A stretch of DNA of 64,000 nucleotides, taken from positions 156,203-220,202 of the forward strand of contig NZ_AUBC01000011.1 of the NCBI RefSeq assembly GCF_000429045.1, read 5' to 3'. This document shows, piece after piece, positions 32,192 to 41,653 of the stretch. Made by a program: the position numbers and the translations under genes. The DNA comes from Salinarimonas rosea DSM 21201 (GTDB lineage Bacteria; Pseudomonadota; Alphaproteobacteria; Rhizobiales; Beijerinckiaceae). Numbering within the stretch: the first letter of the stretch is position 1; each line of letters starts with the position of its first letter. A model generated the notes under the pieces. It was given only the letters and a program-made list of their open reading frames with translations. It ran no database searches and was not told the origin of the DNA.

Positions 32192-34552
32192 GTGAGCACA
32201 GTAACACTGGAGGTCTGCGGCCTCTTCGAAGAGCTCGACCACCTCGGGGTCGAGAAGCAGCTGCGCGCCGAGAAGGGTGTCCGCCGGGCCTCGGCGAACC
32301 CTGCGTCCGGCAGCGTGACCATCGACTACGACGAGGCGGTCACCAGCGTCGAGACCCTGCAGCGCAAGGTGAGGTCCTGCGGCTTTCGCTGCGGCGGGCG
32401 CGTGACCCCGCGGCATGTCTGCGAGCCGGCCGCACCGGCGCCGACGCAGGCGCCGCCCGCGCAGCCGAGCCACGCGGGCCACGGCGGGCCGACGCCGGCG
32501 CACGACGAGATGGCGCACGAGATGGGCCACGGCGCGGGCATGGACATGGCCGCCATGGTGCGGGACATGCGCAACCGCTTCTGGATCGCATTCGCCTTCA
32601 CCATACCGATCTTCGTCTATTCGCCGATGGGCGGGATGTTCGTGCCGCCCGAGCCGCCTTTCGGCCTCGGCCTCGATCTGTGGTTGTTCTTCCTCGGCAG
32701 CCTCGCGATCGTCTACCCGAGCTGGCCGTTCTTCACCGCCGCCTGGCGGGCCCTGCGCAACGGCGTGCTCAACATGGCGGTGCTCGTCGTGCTGTCGGTC
32801 GGCACGGGGTACCTCTTCAGCGTCGGCTCGACCTTCTTCTTCCCCGGCGTGCAGTTCTACGAAGCGGTGGCGGTGCTGCTCGTCTTCATCCTGCTCGGCC
32901 ATTGGCTGGAGATGCGGGCCCGCGCCGGCGCCTCGGCGGCGATCCGGGCGCTGCTCGATCTCGCACCGCCGATGGCGACGGTCCTGCGGGACGGGCGGGA
33001 GGTCGAGGTCCCGACCTCGGAGGTCGAGGCCGGCGAGACCGTGATCATCCGGCCCGGGAACAAGATCCCCGTCGACGGCGAGGTGATCGAGGGCGAATCC
33101 CTCGTCGACGAGTCCATGCTGACCGGCGAGTCGATGCCGGTTAACAAGGGGCCGGGCGACCAGGTCATCGGCGCGACCATCAACAAGAGCGGCAGCTTCC
33201 GATACCGCGCGACGAAGGTCGGCGCCGACATGGCGCTGGCGCAGATCGTCAAGCTGGTGCAGGAGGCGCAGAACTCCAAGGCGCCGGCGCAGCTCCTCGC
33301 CGACCGCGCCTCGCAATGGCTGGTGCTGATCGCCATCCTGATCGGGCTCGCGACCTTCGCGGTCTGGTTCTGGTGGATCGGCCAGCCGCTGCTGTTCGCC
33401 TTGACCTTGACGATCACCGTCTTCGTCATCGCCTGCCCGGATGCGCTCGGGCTGGCGACGCCGATGGCGGTCATGGTCGGCACCGGCCTCGGCGCCACCC
33501 ACGGCATCCTGTTCAAGAACGCCGGCGCGCTCGAGGACGCCACCAAGCTCGACGTGATCGTCTTCGACAAGACCGGCACGCTGACCATGGGCCAGCCGCG
33601 CGTCGTCGACGTCGTGGCGGCGGCGGGGCGCAGCGAGGACGAGGTCCTGCGGACGGCCGCTTCCGTGGAGCGCGGGTCCGACCACCCGCTCGCGCTGGCG
33701 ATCGTCGAGCGCGCCGAGGGCCTCGACGTCCCCGCGGCGCGCGGCTTCCTCAACCTCGAAGGCAAGGGGGCTCGCGCCGAGGTCGACGGGCAGACGGCCT
33801 GGCTCGGCAACCGTCGGCTCATGGACGAGGAGGGGATCGACCTGGGTCCGCTCGCGGGAGAGGCCGACCGCCTCAAGGGCGCCGGCCGCACGGTCGTCCA
33901 TGTCGCCCGTGGCGGCGAGCTCCTCGGCCTCGTCGCCATCGCCGATGCGCCACGCCCGAGCGCCAAGGCGACCGTGGCGAAGCTGCGCGAGCGCGGTGTG
34001 GAGGTCGCGATGCTGACCGGCGACAACGAGGGCACCGCCAAGCGCATCGCTGCGGAGCTCGGCATCGAGATCGTGCTCGCCGACGTGCTGCCGGGACAGA
34101 AGGCCGACAAGGTCAAGGAGCTGCAGGCGCAGGGCAAGCGGGTCGGCATGGTCGGCGACGGCGTCAACGACGCGCCGGCGCTCACCCAGGCCGATGTCGG
34201 CTTCGCCATCGGCGCCGGCACCGACGTGGCGATGGAGAGCGCCGACGTGGTGCTCATGAAGAGCGACCCCTACGACATCGTCGGCGCGATCGAGCTGTCG
34301 CGGGCAACGCTCCGCAAGATGCATCAGAACCTGTTCTGGGCGGTCGCCTACAACGTCGTCGCCTTCCCGGCCGCCGCCGGCGTCTTCTATCCGCTCGTGA
34401 TCAGCCCCGAGGTGGCGGCGATCGCGATGTCGGGCAGCTCGGCGCTCGTCGCGGTCAACGCGCTGCTGCTCAAGCGCACGCGGCTGGAGGGGGTGGGCCG
34501 TGGCCGTCCCGCCGAGGCGGCCGGCGCACGCCCGGCCGAGGCGGTCGGATGA
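32192..34552 (+). CDS. P1B-type heavy-metal ATPase with CPD motif
   Basis: A 786-residue metal pump. A degenerate HMA-like N-terminus lacks CxxC but has CGFRCGG and VC further on (residues 1-75). A His/Met-rich linker (about 85-120) precedes the membrane region. The channel motif is Cys415-Pro416-Asp417, where copper pumps have CPC or CPH. The phosphorylation site is DKTGT at Asp459; TGDN and [10 protein letters not shown] are intact. The GTG start follows GGAG by 7 bp. Neighbours (DUF2933, methyltransferase-like protein) recur with this type. Metal specificity is uncertain. Confidence 0.88.
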   Translation: MSTVTLEVCGLFEELDHLGVEKQLRAEKGVRRASANPASGSVTIDYDEAVTSVETLQRKVRSCGFRCGGRVTPRHVCEPAAPAPTQAPPAQPSHAGHGGPTPAHDEMAHEMGHGAGMDMAAMVRDMRNRFWIAFAFTIPIFVYSPMGGMFVPPEPPFGLGLDLWLFFLGSLAIVYPSWPFFTAAWRALRNGVLNMAVLVVLSVGTGYLFSVGSTFFFPGVQFYEAVAVLLVFILLGHWLEMRARAGASAAIRALLDLAPPMATVLRDGREVEVPTSEVEAGETVIIRPGNKIPVDGEVIEGESLVDESMLTGESMPVNKGPGDQVIGATINKSGSFRYRATKVGADMALAQIVKLVQEAQNSKAPAQLLADRASQWLVLIAILIGLATFAVWFWWIGQPLLFALTLTITVFVIACPDALGLATPMAVMVGTGLGATHGILFKNAGALEDATKLDVIVFDKTGTLTMGQPRVVDVVAAAGRSEDEVLRTAASVERGSDHPLALAIVERAEGLDVPAARGFLNLEGKGARAEVDGQTAWLGNRRLMDEEGIDLGPLAGEADRLKGAGRTVVHVARGGELLGLVAIADAPRPSAKATVAKLRERGVEVAMLTGDNEGTAKRIAAELGIEIVLADVLPGQKADKVKELQAQGKRVGMVGDGVNDAPALTQADVGFAIGAGTDVAMESADVVLMKSDPYDIVGAIELSRATLRKMHQNLFWAVAYNVVAFPAAAGVFYPLVISPEVAAIAMSGSSALVAVNALLLKRTRLEGVGRGRPAEAAGARPAEAVG

Positions 34553-34616
34553 GGCCTGCTCCGGGCGAGGACCTTCGGATTGCGCAGCGACGCTGCGGTC
34601 GGCGTGGGAGGATGGA

Positions 34617-34877
34617 ATGGACCACGGAGACAAAGGGCGCGGATCCTTCTCCCCGCGCGCGAACATCGTCCTGCTGGTCTTCCTGGCAGTCGGCGCCTTC
34701 TACCTCGTCGCCGAGCACCGGGCGCACCTCGTCGGCGTCGGGCCGCTGCTGCTCCTGCTCGGCCTATGCGTCGTGATGCACTTCTTCATGCACGCAGGGC
34801 ACGGGCACGGGCCCGGCAGCGACGACGGCGATCCGCCGCCGGGAGGCGGCCGCGAGCCCGGCGGCCATCACCACTGA
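34617..34877 (+). CDS. DUF2933 small membrane protein
   Basis: An 86-residue protein with two hydrophobic segments (about 17-33 and 39-56). The second ends in VVMHFFMHAGHGHGPG, and the C-terminus is His-rich (GGHHH). This matches DUF2933, a small family found next to metal P-type ATPases. The His residues suggest metal binding at the membrane face. GGGAGGATGGA precedes ATG 34617. It follows the ATPase by 64 bp. Confidence 0.85.
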   Translation: MDHGDKGRGSFSPRANIVLLVFLAVGAFYLVAEHRAHLVGVGPLLLLLGLCVVMHFFMHAGHGHGPGSDDGDPPPGGGREPGGHHH

Positions 34878-34892
34878 ATCCACCGAACGGAC

Positions 34893-35558
34893 ATGGCCGC
34901 GATGACCGAAACCGCCCCTGCCTACGGCCTCTGGTTCCTGGTCGTCGTGAACTCGGCGATCTTCATCCTGTTCGCCTTCAGCTTCTTCAAGCCGAAGACG
35001 GCCCGCGACTGGCGCTCCTTCGGCGCCTTCAGCGCCTTCCTGGTTGCGCTGTTCACGGAGATGTACGGCTTCCCGCTGACCATCTACCTGCTCTCGGGCT
35101 GGCTGCAGAGCCGCTTCCCCGGCGTGGACTGGCTGTCGCACGATGCCGGGCATCTGCTGGAGATGCTCTTCGGCTGGGAGGCGAACCCGCATCTCGGGCC
35201 GTTCCACCTGCTGAGCTTCGCCTTCGTCGGCGGCGGCTTCGTGCTGATCTCGACCGCCTGGAAGGTGCTCTACGAGGCGCAGCGCCGACGCACGCTCGCG
35301 ACGTCCGGCGCCTATGCCCACGTGCGCCACCCGCAATATGTCGGCTTCATCCTGGTCATGTTCGGCTTTCTGCTGCAATGGCCGACGCTGCTGACCCTGG
35401 CGATGTTCCCGGTTCTCGTCGTCATGTACGTGCGGCTGGCCAGGGGCGAGGAGCGCGCGGCGCTGGTCGCGTTCGGTGAGAGCTATAGGCGCTACGCGGC
35501 CCACGTGCCCGGCTTCGTCCCGAGGCTGGGCCGACCGCCGAGGCGGAAACCGTCGTGA
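34893..35558 (+). CDS. Isoprenylcysteine carboxyl methyltransferase-like membrane protein
   Basis: A 221-residue membrane protein with about five helices. The C-terminal ICMT/phospholipid methyltransferase-type motif is visible: TSGAYAHVRHPQYVGFILVMFGF, then ERAALVAFGESYRRYAAHVPGFVP. Bacterial members methylate small or unknown acceptors. It lies 15 bp after DUF2933 and overlaps the following gene by GTGA, within the P1B-ATPase operon. Confidence 0.87.
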   Translation: MAAMTETAPAYGLWFLVVVNSAIFILFAFSFFKPKTARDWRSFGAFSAFLVALFTEMYGFPLTIYLLSGWLQSRFPGVDWLSHDAGHLLEMLFGWEANPHLGPFHLLSFAFVGGGFVLISTAWKVLYEAQRRRTLATSGAYAHVRHPQYVGFILVMFGFLLQWPTLLTLAMFPVLVVMYVRLARGEERAALVAFGESYRRYAAHVPGFVPRLGRPPRRKPS

Positions 35559-36286
35559 GCCTCCGCGATCGCGCGGAGGCATCGGCGCCTCGCCCCGACG
35601 CGCCGGCACCGCCGCGACGCGGCTCGAGCGTCACGGCCGCCGCACGAGACGGCCCGGGCGTGGCCGCACCGTGGGAGATCCGGCTCGCCTGGCTCCTGCG
35701 CGCCCTCATCGTGGCGACGGGTGTCTTCCACGTCCTGGAGGGCGCGTTTCTCTTCGGGCTTCTCTGCTTCGGCGCGCTGGCGCTCATCCTCGCGCCTTCC
35801 CTCGTCGCGCGCTCGGCCAGGCTGACCATTCCCGTCGAGATCGAGCTGTTCGTCCTCTGGTGGCTCGTCACCGACATGACGCTCGGCCGCTTTCTCGACC
35901 TGTACAGCCTCGTGCCGTTCTACGACAAGGTCATCCACTTCGGTAACTCCGGCCTGCTGGCGATCGTCTCCTTTCTGGCGATCTACGCGCTGACGATGAC
36001 CTGCCGGATGAGGACCGGCTTCGTCCTGAACCTGACGGCGATCTTCCTGCTGACCCTCGGCGCGGGGGCGCTCTGGGAGATCGTCGAGTTCGGGATGGAC
36101 CTCGCGCTCGACGCCGGCGCGCAGGGATCGCCCGTGATGGCGCCGCTCGAGGACACGATGTGGGACCTCGTCATGGATGGGCTGGGCGGCCTCCTCGGCG
36201 GCCTTTTCGGTGCCCTCTACATGCGGCGGTCGCGGCGCTCCCTGGCGCGCTGGGGCCGCTTCGCGGAACGGATCGGCGCCGCATGA
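35555..36286 (+). CDS. DUF2238/YjdF-like membrane protein
   Basis: A 243-residue membrane protein with about six helices, starting at a GTG that overlaps the previous stop. Conserved stretches LDLYSLVPFYDKVIHFGNSGLLAI and LWEIVEFGMDL with a closing TMWDLVMDGLGGLLGGL fit the DUF2238 (YjdF) family, which is of unknown function. It is the last gene of the ATPase operon. Confidence 0.8.
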   Translation: MSLRDRAEASAPRPDAPAPPRRGSSVTAAARDGPGVAAPWEIRLAWLLRALIVATGVFHVLEGAFLFGLLCFGALALILAPSLVARSARLTIPVEIELFVLWWLVTDMTLGRFLDLYSLVPFYDKVIHFGNSGLLAIVSFLAIYALTMTCRMRTGFVLNLTAIFLLTLGAGALWEIVEFGMDLALDAGAQGSPVMAPLEDTMWDLVMDGLGGLLGGLFGALYMRRSRRSLARWGRFAERIGAA

Positions 36287-36370
36287 GGAGCGGGGCGGGG
36301 GTGCCGCGGCGCTCGCGCGGACGCCTCCGGGAGGCCGCCGGGACACCGGCCGCGTCTGCCGGGCCTCGCC

Positions 36371-36399
36371 TGTAAGGACTGCCGGCTTACCACGTCTTT
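36371..36399 (+). promoter_or_regulatory. ECF-type promoter, site 2 (upstream of cfa)
   Basis: TGTAAGG, 15 bp, CGTCTTT. It is one of the six matching sites and is placed between the ATPase operon and the cyclopropane synthase gene. The leader to the chosen cfa start is about 135 nt. Confidence 0.75.
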
Positions 36400-36542
36400 T
36401 TGCTGGAGAACGACGTGGCGCTGTGACGACCGGCCGGTGGTGCCGCGTCGCGAGCGAATACCCCACGCCGCCCCCCGAACGTCACCTCGCCCTGCGCAGT
36501 GATCGCGCGGAAAACGCAAAGCATGTCCGCGGAAGCGAAGAG

Positions 36543-37838
36543 ATGCCCACTCAGCCCCAGACGAACGATCCGGCCGCGTATCCCGAAGGAGCCGTCCGCT
36601 CTCCGTTGCCCTTCATCTCCGGATTTCTCGGCAAGCTCGTCCGGACCGGCCGGTTGACGGTGGTCGACAGGGCGGGTCGGAGCCACAGCTTCGGCCCGGG
36701 CCACAATGGACCGCAGGTCACGGTCAGGCTCCACGATCCGCTGGTCCCGCTGCGGATCCTGCTTCGCCCGTCGCTCGCGCTGGGCGAAGCGTACATGGAC
36801 GGCACGATCACCATCGAGAAGGGGACGTTGCCGGACCTGCTCCACCTTTGCACCGGCAATTTCCAGGCGCTCGACCGGCATCCGATCGCCGGCTTGCGCA
36901 GCGATCTCGACCGCTGGCTACGCCGCCTCCAGCAGAACAACCATATCGGACGCGCCCGCACGAACGTCGCCCATCACTACGATCTCTCCGGTGCGCTGTA
37001 CGACCTGTTCCTCGATCAGGATCGGCAATATTCGTGCGCCTATTTCCCGACCGGCGCCGAGACGCTCGAGGAAGCGCAGGAGAAGAAGAAGCGCCACATC
37101 ATGGCGAAGCTCCTGCTCGAGCCCGGCATGCGCGTGCTGGACATCGGCTCGGGCTGGGGCGGGCTCGCGCTGGAGATGGCGCGGACGGAAGCCGTGGACG
37201 TCACGGGCCTGACGCTGTCGCAGGAGCAGCTCCTCGTCGCAAACGAGCGCGCCGCCACGGCCGGCCTGTCCTCGCGCGTGCGTTTCGCCTTGCGCGACTA
37301 CCGGGAGGAGCAGGGAACCTACGACCGGATCGTCTCGGTCGGCATGTTCGAGCATGTCGGGGTGGCGCACTACCGGACCTACTTCGACACGCTGCGCCGG
37401 CGCCTGAAGCCCGACGGCATCGCCCTCGTGCATGCGATCGGCCGGGCCGATCCGCCGGGCTCCACCGACCCTTGGCTGCGACGGTACATCTTTCCCGGCG
37501 GCTACTGCCCGGCGCTGTCGGAGGCGCTGGCGGCCGTCGAGCGGTCGGGGCTCTGGGTGACCGACATCGAGATCCTGCGGCTGCACTATGCCGAGACGCT
37601 GCGGCACTGGTTCGTGCGCTTCCAGGCCAACCGCCACCGCGCGAACGCGATCTACGACGAGCGCTTCTGCCGGATGTGGGAGTTCTACCTGGCAGCCTGC
37701 GAGGCAGCATTCCGCAACGGCCCGATGATGGTGTTCCAGCTCCAGCTCGCGCGCCGGCGCGACACGGTCCCGCTGACGCGCGACTACATCGCCCACCGGG
37801 AGAACCTCGACGCTCGGCCGGAGGAAGCCGTGGCATGA
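36543..37838 (+). CDS. cfa: Cyclopropane-fatty-acyl-phospholipid synthase family
   Basis: A 431-residue SAM-dependent enzyme. The N-terminal substrate domain ends around 130, followed by the NVAHHYDLSGALYDLFLD block. The SAM-binding loop is VLDIGSGWGGLALEMA near 199-214, then VGMFEHVG, and C-terminal YAETLRHW. These enzymes methylenate unsaturated phospholipid chains, protecting against acid and other stress. GGAAG lies upstream of ATG 36543. A longer form from GTG 36423 is possible but adds a low-complexity extension. It is controlled by promoter site 2 and followed by a UbiB-like gene. Confidence 0.92.
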   Translation: MPTQPQTNDPAAYPEGAVRSPLPFISGFLGKLVRTGRLTVVDRAGRSHSFGPGHNGPQVTVRLHDPLVPLRILLRPSLALGEAYMDGTITIEKGTLPDLLHLCTGNFQALDRHPIAGLRSDLDRWLRRLQQNNHIGRARTNVAHHYDLSGALYDLFLDQDRQYSCAYFPTGAETLEEAQEKKKRHIMAKLLLEPGMRVLDIGSGWGGLALEMARTEAVDVTGLTLSQEQLLVANERAATAGLSSRVRFALRDYREEQGTYDRIVSVGMFEHVGVAHYRTYFDTLRRRLKPDGIALVHAIGRADPPGSTDPWLRRYIFPGGYCPALSEALAAVERSGLWVTDIEILRLHYAETLRHWFVRFQANRHRANAIYDERFCRMWEFYLAACEAAFRNGPMMVFQLQLARRRDTVPLTRDYIAHRENLDARPEEAVA

Positions 37839-37863
37839 CCAGAGCCGAGCGAGCGTCGGCTTC

Positions 37864-39453
37864 ATGATCGGCGGCCGGCTCCTTCGGATCGGTGCCGCGG
37901 CCACGAGCCTGCTCGGGACGGCGGCGGTCGAGCGTGCACGCGCAACGGCCCCGGAAAGGTCGCAGCTGCCGCGGCGGCTCCGCCTCGCACTCGAGCGGCT
38001 CGGGCCGACTTTCGTGAAGCTCGGACAGACGCTGAGCCTGCGCCGGGACCTGCTGCCCGATTCGTGGCTCGTCGAGCTCAGCCGGCTGCAGGACAATGTT
38101 GCGCCTTTCCCCGCCGCGGACGCGCGATACGCGGTCGAGGTTGCGCTCGGCCGACCCGCCGAGCAGATCTTCGCTGCGTTCGAGGCGGAGCCGATGGCTG
38201 CGGCCTCGATCGCTCAGGTTCACCGGGCGCGGTTGCCGGACGGACGTGCCGTCATCGTCAAGATCCGGCGTCCCGGCATCCGGGACCAGATCGATCGCGA
38301 CATGCGTGCGCTCGTCGCCATAGCTCGCCTCGTCCTGGTCCTGGCTCCGGGCCTTCGCCGCTACCAGCCGCTCCGCATCGTCGACGAGATCTGGGTCAAC
38401 CTGCGCAAGGAGACCGACTTCCGCCACGAGGCGAGGAACATCCGTCGCTTTCGCGAAGCCTTCCGGGAGTGGCCGACGGTGAGCGCGCCGGACGCGATCG
38501 ACGATCTCTATTCCGAGGCCGTTCTGGTGCAGGAGATGAGCGGCGGACGGAGCATCGGCGACCCCTCCGTCGACGGTCCGCGGCTCGCACGGGTTCTGAT
38601 CGACGCCTATCTCCATCAGTTCTTCGTGGCCGGGCTCTTCCACGGCGACCCCCATCCGGGCAACCTCTTCGTGATGCCGGACGGACGCCTCTGCTTCCAC
38701 GACTTCGGGCTGGTCGGCTACCTCGACGGCCGCACCCGCCGCTCGCTGGCGGTCTACCTCCAGGCGTTCGTGAGCAAGGACGCCGCCTGGATGCTGGACG
38801 CGGCCGTCGAGCTGGGCCTGCTCGGCGGCTCGATCGACCGTCCCGTCTTCACCCGCGGGATCGAGGAGATCCTGTCCGACTTCGCCACGCGGCCGCTCAA
38901 GGACTGGTCCCTCGCCGAGGCCGTGCTGCGTGTCGCCCGGCTGGGTTCGGGCGAGAACCTGGTCCTGCCGCAGAACCTCGTGGTGCTCGTGCGGGCGCTG
39001 TTCCTGGTGGAAAGCGCGCTGCGAACCCTCGACCCGGACTTCAAGGTGCTGGACATGCTGCTGGCGCGGGGCGGCGCCATGATGGAGGGCGTCCTGCGCG
39101 GCGGACCGCCCACCTCGGCCTCGACCCGGCTGAAGACCGAAGCCGCCCTGGCTGCGCAGGACCTGCCGGGGACCATCGCGAGCTGGTTGCACCGCGCGCA
39201 GCGCGAGGGCGGGGGACCGCTCGCTGCCATGCGGCATGCGAGCCCGGAGGCGCAGCTCGACCGGGTCGGCAACCGGCTCGCCTTGGCGATCGTCACGCTC
39301 GGCCTCTATGTCGCGGCCTCGCTGCTCATGCTGGACAGCGCGGGGCCGCGCGTCCTCGGGGATTTGCCGCTGTTCGCGCTGCTCGGTTACGCGCTCGCGT
39401 TCCTGTCGTCGTTCCGGCTGATGCGGGCGATCGCCCGCTCGGGACGGCTGTAG
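37864..39453 (+). CDS. ABC1/UbiB (AarF) family atypical kinase
   Basis: A 529-residue protein with the UbiB hallmark KxGQ (Lys52-Gln55 in GPTFVKLGQTLS), the Ala-rich loop (MAAASIAQVHRA), HGDPHPGN and HDFGLVGYLD. Two C-terminal membrane helices follow (about 473-519). UbiB proteins support ubiquinone synthesis or lipid movement. It lies 25 bp after cfa, so it is probably co-transcribed with it. The ribosome binding site is weak. Confidence 0.9.
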   Translation: MIGGRLLRIGAAATSLLGTAAVERARATAPERSQLPRRLRLALERLGPTFVKLGQTLSLRRDLLPDSWLVELSRLQDNVAPFPAADARYAVEVALGRPAEQIFAAFEAEPMAAASIAQVHRARLPDGRAVIVKIRRPGIRDQIDRDMRALVAIARLVLVLAPGLRRYQPLRIVDEIWVNLRKETDFRHEARNIRRFREAFREWPTVSAPDAIDDLYSEAVLVQEMSGGRSIGDPSVDGPRLARVLIDAYLHQFFVAGLFHGDPHPGNLFVMPDGRLCFHDFGLVGYLDGRTRRSLAVYLQAFVSKDAAWMLDAAVELGLLGGSIDRPVFTRGIEEILSDFATRPLKDWSLAEAVLRVARLGSGENLVLPQNLVVLVRALFLVESALRTLDPDFKVLDMLLARGGAMMEGVLRGGPPTSASTRLKTEAALAAQDLPGTIASWLHRAQREGGGPLAAMRHASPEAQLDRVGNRLALAIVTLGLYVAASLLMLDSAGPRVLGDLPLFALLGYALAFLSSFRLMRAIARSGRL

Positions 39454-39475
39454 ATCGCGCGGTCGCTCTCGTCGA

Positions 39476-39490
39476 CGTCCGCGGCGGACG
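39476..39490. terminator. Small hairpin between convergent genes
   Basis: CGTCCG-CGG-CGGACG, a 6-bp stem in the 61-bp gap between the convergent ubiB-like and glgX genes. There is no T-run, so terminator activity is only suggested by position. Confidence 0.35.
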
Positions 39491-39514
39491 GTCCGGTCTC
39501 GGCTCTCCCGGGAG

Positions 39515-41653
39515 CTACACCTCGACATCCTCGGAGCGGCTCACCGCGACGATCGTCGTGTGCGCGTCGAGCCGGATCGAGCCCGCGGTCGTCTCCCGCC
39601 CCGCGCCGGACGGCGTGTCGGCGGTGGTGTCTGTCGATGTGTCGATCACGACCTCCCATCCGCTCTCCGCTACGCTCGGGAGGGTGAACCGGCAGGGGGT
39701 GGGGTGCGCATTGAAGAGCAGGCAGATGGTGGTTCCGCGATCCCGGACGAGGCATCCGAGCCGGTTGTCGGGGCCGTGCCAGTCGGGCGGGCCGCCTGCC
39801 GGCCCCAGCCAGGTGACCTCCGCATCCGTGTAGAAGCTCTCGGCGCGCAGGATCGGATGCGCCTGGCGGAAGGAGATCAGCCGCCGGACGAACGCCACGA
39901 GCTCCGCATTGCGCTCCGCGAGCGACCAGTCGTACCAGGAAACCGCGTTGTCCTGGCAATAGGCGTTGTTGTTGCCGGCCTGGGTGCGGCGGAACTCGTC
40001 GCCGCCGAGCAGCATCGGGACGCCGCGCGAGAGCAGGAGGGTGGCGAGCAGGTTCTTGATCTGCCGCAGCCGAATCGTCTCGATCCGCGCATCGACGGTC
40101 GGGCCTTCGACGCCGTTGTTGTCGCTGTAGTTTTCGTCGAGGCCGTCGCGGTTGTCCTCGCCGTTGGCCTCGTTGTGCTTGCGCGCGTAGCTGACGAGAT
40201 CGTTGAGCGTGAAGCCGTCATGGCTGCTGATGAAGTTGACGCTGTTGAGCGGGCTTTCGCCGCCCGACTGGTAGAGATCGCTGCTACCGGCGAGACGGGT
40301 CGCGAACGCCCCGATCGTGCCCGGGTCGCCGCGCCAGAAGCGGCGGACATCGTCGCGGAAGTGGCAGTTCCATTCGGCCCAGCGCCGGCCGGGAAAGCGC
40401 CCCACCTGGAAGGCGCCGCCGGCGTCCCAGGCCTCGGCGATCAGCTTGACGTTCCGCAGGATCGGGTCCTCGGCGATCTGCTCGAGCAAGGGCGGGTTCG
40501 CCAGCAGGTTGCCCTGTGCGTCGCGCCCGAGCACCGAGGCGAGATCGAAGCGGAAGCCGTCGACATGGAAGTGGATCACCCAGTGCCGCAGGCAATCCAC
40601 CACGAGGCTGCGCACGACAGGATGATTGCAGTTCACCGTGTTGCCGCAGCCGGTATAGTCCGCGTAGTCCCCCTCGGGCGTCAGGACGTAGTAGATCGCG
40701 TTGTCGAGGCCGCGGAAGCTGTAGGTCGGGCCGTCCCGTCCCGCTTCCGCCGTGTGGTTGAAGACGACGTCGAGGATCACCTCGATCCCTGCCCGATGAA
40801 GCTCGCGGACCATCGTCTTGAAGGCGTCGAGCTCGCCTCCCGGCGCGACGGCTCCCGCATAGCCGGGCATCGGCGCGAACAGGGCGACGGGGTTGTAGCC
40901 CCAGTAGTCCGGCAGGCGCGTCCCGCTGAGCGGGTCGTGCCGGCCCGCCGCCTCGGGGTCGAAGGCCTGGACCGGCATCAGCTCGAGCGCCGTGACGCCG
41001 AGCTGCCGCAGATAGGGGATCTTCTCGACGACACCGAGATACTCTCCCGGTCGGCGAACGCCGGAGGACGGATCGATCGTGAGCCCGCGCACATGGGTCT
41101 CGTAGAGGATCGTCTCGCTCCACGGACGACCGGGCGGCGCGTCGTCGGCCCAGTCGAAGTCCTGGTCGGCGATCACGCAGCGGGGGCCCGCATCACCCGA
41201 CAAGCCGGTGACGGAGCCTGCATAGGGATCGAGCAGCGTGCGATCCGGGTCGAAATCGTGCCCGTCCGCCGGCGAACGTGGCCCATCGGCCTGGAGGGCA
41301 TAGAACCTTCCGCGAAGGTCGCCCGTCAGGCGGGCGTGCCAGATGTCGCCGGTCCGGTGACGCCGCGCATCGAGAGGCAGGCGAAGGCTCGCCTCCGCTG
41401 CGCCGGCCGTGTCGTAGAGAAGCAGCGTCATGGCCGTGGCGTGCCGGCTGAAGACGGCGATGTTCGAGCCGTCGCAGCAGTCGTGCAGCCCGAGCGGCAG
41501 CGGCTCGCCGGGCCCGATCCGGACGGGACCGTGGTCCGGCTTCGGCGGTGTGGCAGCCGCTACCGGATCGCATGCGGAGGGGAGGGGGGAGCGCTGAATC
41601 CTGCGCCCGCCCTCGCCGTCCGCCGACGATCCCGGCCGCTCGTCTTCAGCCAT
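39515..41653 (-). CDS. glgX: Glycogen debranching enzyme GlgX
   Basis: A 712-residue isoamylase-type GH13 enzyme. A CBM48-like N-terminal domain is followed by the catalytic barrel with DVVFNHT, DGFRFDLASVLG (nucleophile Asp), LIAEAWD (acid/base Glu) and ISSHDGFT (third Asp). It removes alpha-1,6 branches from glycogen. Start 41653 lies inside the end of the dehydrogenase gene (8-bp overlap); an in-frame ATG 27 bp upstream is less likely. It is co-transcribed with the dehydrogenase from promoter site 3. Confidence 0.94.
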   Translation of the reverse strand: MAEDERPGSSADGEGGRRIQRSPLPSACDPVAAATPPKPDHGPVRIGPGEPLPLGLHDCCDGSNIAVFSRHATAMTLLLYDTAGAAEASLRLPLDARRHRTGDIWHARLTGDLRGRFYALQADGPRSPADGHDFDPDRTLLDPYAGSVTGLSGDAGPRCVIADQDFDWADDAPPGRPWSETILYETHVRGLTIDPSSGVRRPGEYLGVVEKIPYLRQLGVTALELMPVQAFDPEAAGRHDPLSGTRLPDYWGYNPVALFAPMPGYAGAVAPGGELDAFKTMVRELHRAGIEVILDVVFNHTAEAGRDGPTYSFRGLDNAIYYVLTPEGDYADYTGCGNTVNCNHPVVRSLVVDCLRHWVIHFHVDGFRFDLASVLGRDAQGNLLANPPLLEQIAEDPILRNVKLIAEAWDAGGAFQVGRFPGRRWAEWNCHFRDDVRRFWRGDPGTIGAFATRLAGSSDLYQSGGESPLNSVNFISSHDGFTLNDLVSYARKHNEANGEDNRDGLDENYSDNNGVEGPTVDARIETIRLRQIKNLLATLLLSRGVPMLLGGDEFRRTQAGNNNAYCQDNAVSWYDWSLAERNAELVAFVRRLISFRQAHPILRAESFYTDAEVTWLGPAGGPPDWHGPDNRLGCLVRDRGTTICLLFNAHPTPCRFTLPSVAESGWEVVIDTSTDTTADTPSGAGRETTAGSIRLDAHTTIVAVSRSEDVEV

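Noticed and set aside
35944..35974. GTAACT...CGTCTCC inside the DUF2238 gene as a seventh ECF-type promoter
   Set aside because: It lies within a coding region, spacing is 16 and the first half starts with G; probably chance.
36423..36542. Upstream GTG start for cfa, adding 40 residues
   Set aside because: The extra residues are low in family signal and rich in Arg/Pro; ATG 36543 has GGAAG upstream and gives normal length.
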